Assembly: GCA_016703265.1 (NCBI GenBank)
Contig: JADJCK010000005.1
Span: forward strand, 186,001-250,000
Reading direction: 5' to 3'
Length of the DNA: 64,000 nt
Source of the DNA: a bacterium
GTDB lineage: Bacteria; Krumholzibacteriota; Krumholzibacteriia; LZORAL124-64-63
In this document: in pieces, positions 57,510 to 64,000 of the stretch
Position numbering within the stretch: the first letter of the stretch is position 1
Layout: each line of letters opens with the position of its first letter
Notes under the pieces: generated by a model
Databases searched by the model: none
Seen by the model: only the letters and a program-made list of their open reading frames with translations
What the model was told of the DNA's origin: nothing
Program-made: the position numbers and the translations under genes

Positions 57510-58643
57510 ATGCGGAAGCTGGGACTCTGGACAATGCTGCTGGCAGCCGTAGCCCTGATGGCCGGGCTGGGTGGCTGCTCCTCGAACGACTCGGGCCTGA
57601 CCGGTCCGGACACCGGGATCAAGGGGGCCGGCGACGCCAGTGACGTGGGCGAGGTGCGTACCATCGACGGCACCGACATCGTGGACACCGCCATCGGCGC
57701 CGGCGGCTTCACGACCCTGGTGGCCGCCGTCCAGGCCGCCGGCCTGGAAGGCGCCCTGCGCGGCGAGGGCCCGTTCACGGTCTTCGCGCCGACCGACGAC
57801 GCCTTCGCCAACCTGCCCGCGGGCTTCGTCGCGCAGCTGCTGCAGCCGCGCAACCAGGCCAAGCTGCAGGAACTGCTGCTGTACCATGTCGCGGCCGGTG
57901 AGACCTTCTCGAACCAGCTGCGCCGCGTCCAGTTCGTGCCCACGCTGTCCGAGAAGTACCTCTGGGTGCGCAAGCTGTGGAACGGCACGGTCAAGGTCAA
58001 CAATGCGCGCGTGATCGCGGCCGACGTCGACGCCAGCAACGGCGTCATCCACGTGATCGACAAGGTGCTGGTGCCGGTGGGCTTCGAACTGGTTCCCGAG
58101 GAGCCGACGGCCGACATCGTCGAGACCGCGATCGCCGCCGGTGCATTCAACACGCTGGTTGCGGCGGCCACTGCCGCCGAGCTCGTCGGCGCGCTGCAGG
58201 GCGAAGGCCCGCTGACCGTGTTCGCACCCACCGATGCCGCGTTTGCGAACCTGCCCGCCGGCCTGGTGGAGGCGCTGCTGCTGCCCGAGAACAAGGCCAA
58301 GCTGCAGGAACTGCTGCTGTACCACGTCGTGGCCGGCCGCATCCTGAAGGGCGACCTGAACGTCTACCAGCGCGTGCCGACACTGCAGGGCAGCCAGGTC
58401 GCCGTCGTCAAGTGGTTCGGCAACGTGTGGGTCAACACGTCGAAGGTGACCGCCGCCGACGTGCTGGCGACCAACGGCGTGATCCACGTGATCGACCGCG
58501 TGCTCATCCCGCGAGGCTTCCGCCTGGACACGAAGTCCGGCAGCTTCTCGCAGGAGAGCCTCGAAAAGCTGATGAAGCCGGTGGACGACGCGGAGCTGCC
58601 GCCGACCGAGTTCCCGGCCGAGTACCAGGACAATGCGCTCTAG
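57510..58643 (+). CDS. Lipoprotein with two fasciclin (FAS1) domains
   Basis: The protein has 377 residues. A lipoprotein signal ends at the lipobox MAGLGGC. Two FAS1 domains follow (about residues 53-195 and 200-340), each with the FTVFAPTDDAFANLPAG-like H1 box and an NGVIHVIDKVLVP-like H2 box. They are strongly alike, pointing to internal duplication. FAS1 proteins mediate adhesion or protein-protein contacts at the cell surface. AAGGAG seven bases upstream selects ATG 57510 over an upstream in-frame ATG at 57423, which would lie inside the promoter. Confidence 0.92.
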   Translation: MRKLGLWTMLLAAVALMAGLGGCSSNDSGLTGPDTGIKGAGDASDVGEVRTIDGTDIVDTAIGAGGFTTLVAAVQAAGLEGALRGEGPFTVFAPTDDAFANLPAGFVAQLLQPRNQAKLQELLLYHVAAGETFSNQLRRVQFVPTLSEKYLWVRKLWNGTVKVNNARVIAADVDASNGVIHVIDKVLVPVGFELVPEEPTADIVETAIAAGAFNTLVAAATAAELVGALQGEGPLTVFAPTDAAFANLPAGLVEALLLPENKAKLQELLLYHVVAGRILKGDLNVYQRVPTLQGSQVAVVKWFGNVWVNTSKVTAADVLATNGVIHVIDRVLIPRGFRLDTKSGSFSQESLEKLMKPVDDAELPPTEFPAEYQDNAL

Positions 58644-58664
58644 GATCCGGGCACTGACGAACGG

Positions 58665-58690
58665 AGGCGGGCCTCTACGGAGGCCCGCCT
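58665..58690. terminator. Bidirectional hairpin between convergent genes
   Basis: AGGCGGGCCT (58665-58674) and AGGCCCGCCT (58681-58690) form a perfect 10-bp stem between the fasciclin gene and the SDR gene. T runs are short. Confidence 0.65.
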
Positions 58691-58704
58691 CTTCCCATGC
58701 GTGG

Positions 58705-60153
58705 TCAGCGTTCGGCGCGGCGCGCGATCCCCTTGAGCATGCCGGCGAACACGAGCTGGTGCACGGGGAAGAGCGCATACCAGTACGCGCGGCCGAGCCA
58801 GCCCACGGGATCGAAGATCGCCGTCTGGCGGATCACGGTGTGGTCGCCCTCGGCGGTCACCTCGAATTCGAGCCACGCCTGGCCGGGCACCTTCATCTCC
58901 GCGATCAACCGCAGCCGGCGATCGGGTTCCAGGGCCTCGACACGCCAGAAATCGACCGTGTCGCCCACCTGCAGGCGGGTCGGATGCGCCCGGCCGCGCC
59001 GCATGCCGACGCCGCCGGCCGCCAGGTCCATCAACCCGCGCAACTGCCACAGCCGGTTGCAGGCGTACCAGCCGTTGTCGCCGCCGATCGACCGGATCGG
59101 CGCGAAGGCGGCCGCAGGCGTGGCCCTGGTGCCCAGCGTGCGCGAGTCGACCAGGCGGGTGCCGAAAGCCACGCCGCCCCACGGGCGCTGGCGGCCCGCC
59201 GACGAGAGGGCATCGGACCAGCGAGTGAGCGCGAACTCCTGTTCCTCGTAGGCCAGGGCCCGTCGGATGGCCTGGGCGATGCCCATCGGCCGCACCGCGA
59301 AGGCGGTCAGTGCGGCGGGATCGCGCACGACGGTGGGATGCACGATGCTCTCGATCAGCTTGCGGCCGATGCGCGCATAGAGCGGCGTCACCAGCCCGAG
59401 CCACAGGCTGGACAGGTAGGGCGTCAGCACCGGTACCGGCAGCGTCCGCAGCTTCATGCCGCGCTGGTGGGCGTACTCGCGCATGATGTCCAGATAGGAG
59501 ACGCGGTCGGCCCCGCCGATTTCGTAGATGCGGTACTGCGCCACCGGCAGCACCAGCGCCGCCGCCAGGTACTCCTGCAGGTCCTCGATGCCGATGGGCT
59601 GCGCCATCACGCGCACCCATCTGGGCGTGATCATGACCGGCAGCCGCTCCACCAGCGAGCGGATCATCTCGAAGGACAGGCTTCCCGAGCCGATCACGAT
59701 CGAAGCACGGAATTCGAGGACCGGCACGCCGGACTCGCGCAATACCCGTCCCACTTCCTGCCGGCTGCGCAGGTGTGTCGAGAGATGTTCCTCGTCGCTC
59801 GCCAGCCCGCCCAGGTAGATGATGCGCCCGACGCCGGCCGCCTTCGCGGCCTCGCCGAAGTTTCGCGCGGCCTGCCGGTCGGCCTCTTCGAAGGCGCCGT
59901 CGGCACCCATCGAGTGCACGAGGTAGTAGGCGGCTTCGACACCCTGCAGCGCCCGGTCCAGGCTGGCACGGTCCAGGACATCGCCCGCGACCACCTCGGT
60001 CGAGGCGGCGACTTTCGGCCGGAGCACCTCCGGTCGCCGGGCCAGGGCTCTCACACGATGGCCCCGCTTCTCCAGCAGCCGCAGCAGGCGTCCGCCCACG
60101 TAGCCGGTGGCGCCTGTCAGCAGGACCGTGCTCCCTCGCCGGGATTCATCCAT
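58705..60153 (-). CDS. NAD(P)-binding SDR-like protein with DUF2867 domain
   Basis: The protein has 482 residues. The N-terminal Rossmann domain (TVLLTGATGYVGGRLLRLLEKRGH, YYLVHSMG, IIYLGGLASDEEHLSTHLRSR) is an atypical short-chain dehydrogenase of the NmrA/YbjT kind. The C-terminal DUF2867 domain (RSIGGDNGWYACNRLWQLRGLMDLAAGGVGMRRGR, LAEMKVPGQAWLEFEV-like) is typical of this fusion. GAGGAGCG before ATG 60153 supports the start. It diverges from the FAD oxidoreductase/CFA operon. In other bacteria the same fusion often neighbours these genes, suggesting a shared role in stress-related lipid modification (inference). Confidence 0.85.
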   Translation of the reverse strand: MDESRRGSTVLLTGATGYVGGRLLRLLEKRGHRVRALARRPEVLRPKVAASTEVVAGDVLDRASLDRALQGVEAAYYLVHSMGADGAFEEADRQAARNFGEAAKAAGVGRIIYLGGLASDEEHLSTHLRSRQEVGRVLRESGVPVLEFRASIVIGSGSLSFEMIRSLVERLPVMITPRWVRVMAQPIGIEDLQEYLAAALVLPVAQYRIYEIGGADRVSYLDIMREYAHQRGMKLRTLPVPVLTPYLSSLWLGLVTPLYARIGRKLIESIVHPTVVRDPAALTAFAVRPMGIAQAIRRALAYEEQEFALTRWSDALSSAGRQRPWGGVAFGTRLVDSRTLGTRATPAAAFAPIRSIGGDNGWYACNRLWQLRGLMDLAAGGVGMRRGRAHPTRLQVGDTVDFWRVEALEPDRRLRLIAEMKVPGQAWLEFEVTAEGDHTVIRQTAIFDPVGWLGRAYWYALFPVHQLVFAGMLKGIARRAER

Positions 60154-60234
60154 GTTGCCGCTCCTCGGTCCGGGTGTCCCCGATACTATGGCGCTGATCC
60201 GGCGCATCACCAGAAGATTCGGCGGGCAATGAGC

Positions 60235-60288
60235 GCGCGGTCGGCCAGGTTGGCGCGATCGGCCAAGTCGGCGCGATCGGCCAATTCG
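60235..60288. repeat. Three tandem 18-bp repeats in a divergent promoter region
   Basis: Three adjacent copies of an 18-base unit, GCGCGATCGGCCAAGTCG in the middle copy, run from 60235 to 60288 with three or four changes between copies. They lie 15-68 bases before the start of the FAD oxidoreductase gene, where a regulator could bind cooperatively. Confidence 0.7.
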
Positions 60289-60302
60289 AACGGGATCCCG
60301 TC

Positions 60303-61559
60303 ATGAGCCCGCGCATCGCCATCGTGGGGACGGGCATCGCCGGGCTGACTGCCGCCCGGCTCCTGCAGCGGCGCCACGACATCACCGTGTTCGAGCGCGA
60401 CCGTCGCATCGGGGGGCACAGCCACACGGTGGTTGTCGCCGATGGCGCGGGCGAACTCGGCGTCGACACCGGATTCATCGTCTTCAACCGCCGCACGTAT
60501 CCGAACTTCACCAGGATGCTGGAGATCCTGGGCGTGGCGACCCAGCCCGGCGACATGAGCTTCAGCTTCCGGGACGACGGCACGGGCCTGGAGTACGGCG
60601 CCCCGGAACCGTGGCGGCTCTTTGCGCAGCCCGGCAACCTGGCGCGGCCTTCCTTCCACCATATGGTGCGGGAGATCCTCCGCTTCTACCGCGAGGCGTC
60701 CGCGTGGCTGGAGCAGGCTGATGAGGGCACGGTGCTCGAGGAGTTCCTGGCCGAACGGGGGTACTCGCACAATTTCATCGAGAGCCACCTGTATCCCGTG
60801 TGTGCGGCCATCTGGTCGAGTCCGCACGCGGCGATGGGCCGGTACCCGGCCGCGGCACTGTTCCGCTTCTTCGCCAACCACGGACTGCTGTCGCTGACCG
60901 GTCGCCCGCAGTGGCGCACGGTGACCGGTGGCTCGCGCCGCTACGTGGAGAGACTGACGGATCCGTTTCGCGACCGCATCCGGACCGGGACTCCGGTCGT
61001 GCGGATCGTACGTGACCGCGACGGCGTGACCATCCACACGCCGGAGGGCGGGCCCGAACGGTTCGACCAGGTCGTGCTGGCCTGCCACGCCGACCAGGCG
61101 CTGGCCATGCTCGACGCGCCGACGGCCCGCGAGGCCGAGGTCCTTGCGGCCTTTCCCTACGCCGCCAACGAGACCGTACTGCACTCCGACACCCGGATCC
61201 TGCCCCGTCGTCGGCTTGCCTGGGCCAGCTGGAACTACCACCGGGGCGCCGGCGGCGACCGGGCCGTGACCATGACCTACGACCAGAACCGACTGCAACG
61301 CCTGCGCTCGGAGCGGCGCTACCTGGTGACCCTGAACCGGACGACCGACCTCGATCCCGCGCTGGTCCACGCACGCATGAACTACGAGCACCCGCAGTAC
61401 GACGCGCGGGCCGTGCGCATGCAGGCTGCTGTCGACGAACTCAACGGGACCAACCGCACCTGGTACTGCGGCGCCTACTGGGGCTACGGCTTCCACGAAG
61501 ACGGCGTGGTGAGCGGCCTGAGGGTCGCGCGCGCCTTCGGCGAGGAGCTGGAACCGTGA
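60303..61559 (+). CDS. FAD-dependent amine-oxidase-like oxidoreductase
   Basis: The protein has 418 residues. The N-terminal dinucleotide-binding motif is IAIVGTGIAGLTAARLLQRRHDITVFERDRRIGGHSHTV. Further family blocks are DTGFIVFNRRTYPNF and WSSPHAAMGRYPAAALFRFF. The C-terminus NRTWYCGAYWGYGFHEDGVVSGLRVA is characteristic of the NAD/FAD-binding proteins encoded beside DUF1365 and CFA-like genes. It probably oxidises (desaturates) a lipid acyl chain, but this is inferred from homologous clusters. The start is weakly supported (GGGAT upstream). Its end overlaps DUF1365 as GTGA. Confidence 0.88.
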   Translation: MSPRIAIVGTGIAGLTAARLLQRRHDITVFERDRRIGGHSHTVVVADGAGELGVDTGFIVFNRRTYPNFTRMLEILGVATQPGDMSFSFRDDGTGLEYGAPEPWRLFAQPGNLARPSFHHMVREILRFYREASAWLEQADEGTVLEEFLAERGYSHNFIESHLYPVCAAIWSSPHAAMGRYPAAALFRFFANHGLLSLTGRPQWRTVTGGSRRYVERLTDPFRDRIRTGTPVVRIVRDRDGVTIHTPEGGPERFDQVVLACHADQALAMLDAPTAREAEVLAAFPYAANETVLHSDTRILPRRRLAWASWNYHRGAGGDRAVTMTYDQNRLQRLRSERRYLVTLNRTTDLDPALVHARMNYEHPQYDARAVRMQAAVDELNGTNRTWYCGAYWGYGFHEDGVVSGLRVARAFGEELEP

Positions 61560-62350
61560 CGAACGGCGACAGGACGAACAGCGACAGGACGCGCAGCGCC
61601 ATCTACGAGGGCCAGGTCGACCACGACCGGTTGCGGCCGCGTCGCCATTGCTTCCGCTACGGCATGGCCTACCTCTACCTGGACCTGGACGAGTTGCCCG
61701 GCGTGCTGGACGTCCATCCGCTGTGGTCGGCCCGGCGCCCGGCGCCCGCGTGGTTCCGCGAGGCGGACTACTTCGGGCGCGGCGCGGTGCCGCTGGCCGA
61801 GGCGGTTCGCGATGCCATCGAGGGCCACTCCGGCGAGCGTCCCACGGGGCCCATCCGCCTGTTGACGCTGCCGCGCACCTGGGGACAGTGCTTCAACCCC
61901 GTGAGCTTCTACTACGTCTTCGCGCCGGATGGCACGACGCTGCGCTGGTTCCTGGCGGACGTGTCGAACACGCCCTGGAACGAACGGCATGCCTACATCC
62001 TCGGACCCGCGCCGGACGTTGCCGCGGGCGAGCCCTGGCGTCCCTCGCACCGCAAGGCGTTCCATGTCTCGCCGTTCATGGAGATGGCCATGGACTACCG
62101 CTGGACGATCACCACGCCCGGCGAGCGGCTGCAGGTCCGCATCGACAACCACGACGCGGAGGGCCGCCTGTTCGGCGCCGGCATCTCCCTGGAGCGACGG
62201 CCGCTGGACAGGCAACAGCTCGGTCTCTACCTGCGGCATCACCCCTGGATCACGGCCAAGGTCCTGGGCGGCATCTACGTGCAGGCCCTGAAGCTCTCGC
62301 TCAAGCGCATCCCGTACGTGCCGCATCCCGGCGTCAAGGAGTCCCGATGA
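61556..62350 (+). CDS. DUF1365 family protein
   Basis: The protein has 264 residues. DUF1365 blocks: SAIYEGQVDHDRLRPRRHCFRYGM, LLTLPRTWGQCFNPVSFYYVF, and KAFHVSPFMEMAMDYRW. Function is not established. It is nearly always found between the FAD protein and a CFA-like methyltransferase, as here, and may bind or process the lipid intermediate. GTG 61556 and the following ATGA overlap with the next gene show tight translational coupling. Confidence 0.9.
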   Translation: MTNGDRTNSDRTRSAIYEGQVDHDRLRPRRHCFRYGMAYLYLDLDELPGVLDVHPLWSARRPAPAWFREADYFGRGAVPLAEAVRDAIEGHSGERPTGPIRLLTLPRTWGQCFNPVSFYYVFAPDGTTLRWFLADVSNTPWNERHAYILGPAPDVAAGEPWRPSHRKAFHVSPFMEMAMDYRWTITTPGERLQVRIDNHDAEGRLFGAGISLERRPLDRQQLGLYLRHHPWITAKVLGGIYVQALKLSLKRIPYVPHPGVKESR

Positions 62351-63636
62351 ACGCGATCCTGAACGGCGCCGCCGTGCCCACGCGCCGGCAGCGCCTGTGC
62401 CGGCGCCTGCTCGTGCGCGCGCTCGCCGGCATCGAGGGTGGTCGCCTGGTGCTGTGCGACGGCGACGGACGGCATGCGGTGGGACAGGGGCCGCAACTCG
62501 AACTGCACGTCCGTGATGCGGCGTTCTATCCGGCGGCCCTGCTGGAGCAGAGTGCGGGCGTCGGCCGGGCCTACGCCTGCGGCTGGTGGACCTGCAGCGA
62601 TCCCGTGGCACTGGTGCGGCTGCTGGCGCGGAACGAGCCGGTGATGCGGCGCTGGACCGCACCCACGCTGGGATTGCTGGCGCCGTGGCACCGCTACCAG
62701 CTCTGGCGCCGCCGCAACACGGAGGCCCAGGCGCGCGACAACATCCTGGCGCACTACGACCTGGGCAACGACTTCTTCGCCGCCTTCCTCGATCCCGGCA
62801 TGACCTACTCGTGCGCCGTGTTCCAGGAACCCGGGGACGACCTGCAGGAGGCCCAGGCCAACAAGCTGGACCGGATCTGCCGCAAGCTCGATCTCGGCCC
62901 GCAGGATCATGTCCTCGAGATCGGCACGGGGTGGGGCAGCTTCGCCCTGCACGCCGCCGCGAACTACGGCTGCCGCGTGACGACGACCACGATCAGCGCC
63001 GAGCAGGCGGTCCTCGCACGCGAGCGCATCGCGCGGGCCGGCCTGGCCGACCGCATCACCGTTCTCGAGGAGGACTACCGCCGTCTCACCGGGACGTACG
63101 ACAAGCTGGTGTCCATCGAGATGATCGAGGCGGTCGGGGTGCGCTACTTCCCGGCCTACTTCAGCGCCTGCAGCCGCCTGGTGCGTCCGGAAGGGGCGAT
63201 GCTGCTGCAGTCGATCGTGGTGGACGATCGCCACTTCCGGCACGACGCGCGCCACGAGGATTTCATCAAGCGCTGGATCTTCCCGGGCGGGGTGCTGCCT
63301 TCGGTGGAGGAGATCGCCCGTCGCGTCGCCGCGGACACGGACCTGCAGATGGCCCACCTCGAGGACCTGACGAGCCACTACGCCGAGACGCTGAAGCACT
63401 GGCACGCCAACCTCACGTCCGCCTGGGGCGGACTGAAGGCCGCGGGCCGCGACGAAACCTTCCTGCGCATGTGGGAATTCTACTTCCACTACTGCCGGGG
63501 CGGGTTCCTGGAGCGCCGGGTGGGTGTGGTCCAGTGCGTGCTGGTCAAGCCCCGCTGCAGCGGGCTGGTCCTGCTGCAGCCGCGGGTGGACGCCTGGCAC
63601 GACGCCCGTCCCCGCCAGGGGGTGTGTCATGGCTGA
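62347..63636 (+). CDS. cfa: Cyclopropane-fatty-acyl-phospholipid synthase-like methyltransferase
   Basis: The protein has 429 residues. The family signature NILAHYDLGNDFFAAFLDPGMTYSCAVF is followed by the SAM-binding loop VLEIGTGWGSFALHAA. Then come TTTISAEQAVLARERI, YDKLVSIEMIEAVG and the end FHYCRGGFLERRVGVVQCVLVKP. It transfers a methyl or methylene group from SAM to an unsaturated acyl chain of a membrane lipid. Start ATG 62347 overlaps the DUF1365 stop (ATGA). The frame is open upstream over DUF1365 but is not coding there. The CFA-like gene ends inside the start of the next gene. Confidence 0.93.
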   Translation: MNAILNGAAVPTRRQRLCRRLLVRALAGIEGGRLVLCDGDGRHAVGQGPQLELHVRDAAFYPAALLEQSAGVGRAYACGWWTCSDPVALVRLLARNEPVMRRWTAPTLGLLAPWHRYQLWRRRNTEAQARDNILAHYDLGNDFFAAFLDPGMTYSCAVFQEPGDDLQEAQANKLDRICRKLDLGPQDHVLEIGTGWGSFALHAAANYGCRVTTTTISAEQAVLARERIARAGLADRITVLEEDYRRLTGTYDKLVSIEMIEAVGVRYFPAYFSACSRLVRPEGAMLLQSIVVDDRHFRHDARHEDFIKRWIFPGGVLPSVEEIARRVAADTDLQMAHLEDLTSHYAETLKHWHANLTSAWGGLKAAGRDETFLRMWEFYFHYCRGGFLERRVGVVQCVLVKPRCSGLVLLQPRVDAWHDARPRQGVCHG

Positions 63637-64000
63637 GGTGCGCGTCCTTCTTGTCCTCGGCTGGGCGGTCGCCGCCGCGGCGATGGCCGGGCTCTGGCTG
63701 ACGCAGCGTCGCACGGGCAACGCCGGGGTGGTTGATGTGGGGTGGGCGGCTGTCACGGGCACGCTGGCGCTGCTCTACGGCGTGTCGGGAGAAGGCGAGC
63801 CTTCGCGACGGCTGCTGCTGTCCGTCCTCGGCGCGGTGTGGGGTTGGCGGCTGGCCTGGCACCTGTGGCGCGACCGCGTGTGGCGCCGGCCCGAGGAAGG
63901 GCGCTACGTGACCCTTCGCCGGAAATGGTCGCCCCACGCCGACCGGGCGTTCTTCGTCTTCTACCAGGCGCAGGCACTGGCCGCCGTGGCGCTCTCGCTG
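63629..64000 (+). CDS. DUF1295 membrane protein (cut by window end)
   Basis: 124 residues are present. Hydrophobic N-terminal helices (VLLVLGWAVAAAAMAGLWL, AVTGTLALLYGV) and the family pattern TGNAGVVDVGWAAVTG, GAVWGWRLAWHLWRDR, EEGRYVTLRRKW identify DUF1295, a steroid 5-alpha-reductase-like membrane family. The ATG at 63629 overlaps the CFA-like stop by eight bases. It is probably a membrane reductase acting on the same lipid product. The C-terminus is outside the window. Confidence 0.85.
   Translation, partial: MAEVRVLLVLGWAVAAAAMAGLWLTQRRTGNAGVVDVGWAAVTGTLALLYGVSGEGEPSRRLLLSVLGAVWGWRLAWHLWRDRVWRRPEEGRYVTLRRKWSPHADRAFFVFYQAQALAAVALSL

Noticed and set aside
60195..60200. TGATCC resembling the -35 box of Rhodobacter sigma-E promoters before the FAD oxidoreductase gene.
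   Set aside because: No TAAGA-like -10 element at the required distance.

Overview
The window comes from a high-GC Gram-negative bacterium. The features that suggest its placement are a TonB-dependent receptor with a carboxypeptidase-like N-domain, a PorV/PorQ-type barrel, several secreted proteins ending in FlgD-like (type IX sorting-like) C-terminal domains, a large Ser/Thr kinase with TPRs, and strong third-position G/C. This pattern fits uncultured FCB-affiliated phyla such as Krumholzibacteriota or Eisenbacteria. That placement is an inference; no rRNA or other marker gene is present. I see no tRNA, rRNA, CRISPR array or intact transposase.

Layout. Positions 1-13101 look like a beta-1,2-glucan utilisation locus: a GH94 phosphorylase (minus strand, cut by the window edge), a LacI regulator, a CBM9-type secreted protein, a TonB receptor, a large secreted protein, a PorV-like barrel and a GH144 endo-glucanase. 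Positions 13255-16135 hold three tandem paralogues of an unknown secreted family, all ending in the tail GGVKALFR. An EamA transporter follows. The SOS mutagenesis cassette lexA-imuA-imuB-dnaE2 lies on the minus strand (17241-23758). Its dnaE2 is broken and carries a palindromic insertion. A di-iron Fe-S repair protein and an outer membrane barrel come next. Positions 25717-34276 (minus) form an N-glycan-dismantling operon: GH20, a CBM9-like protein, GH130, GH38 and glycosylasparaginase, with overlapping stops and starts in its distal part.

Positions 34342-50746 are mixed: an EamA transporter, a small helical protein, a secreted GH57, a hybrid histidine kinase, a DUF4097 repeat protein, an alpha/beta hydrolase, a 146-bp inverted-repeat element, a methyltransferase, a tricorn-type protease, and a MerR regulator coupled to a VIT/VWA protein. 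MotA and a frame-broken MotB follow, then a fourth protein with the VKA[LM]FR tail, a Ser/Thr kinase and a two-domain fasciclin lipoprotein. The window ends in a lipid-modification cluster: SDR-DUF2867 diverging from FAD oxidoreductase, DUF1365, a CFA-like methyltransferase and DUF1295 (cut by the end).

Four genes (TonB receptor, porV-like, motB, dnaE2) carry what looks like a single-base loss in G/C-rich sequence, so systematic indel errors in the assembly are a serious possibility. dnaE2 has in addition lost about 38 bp and contains a block of foreign-looking codon use.
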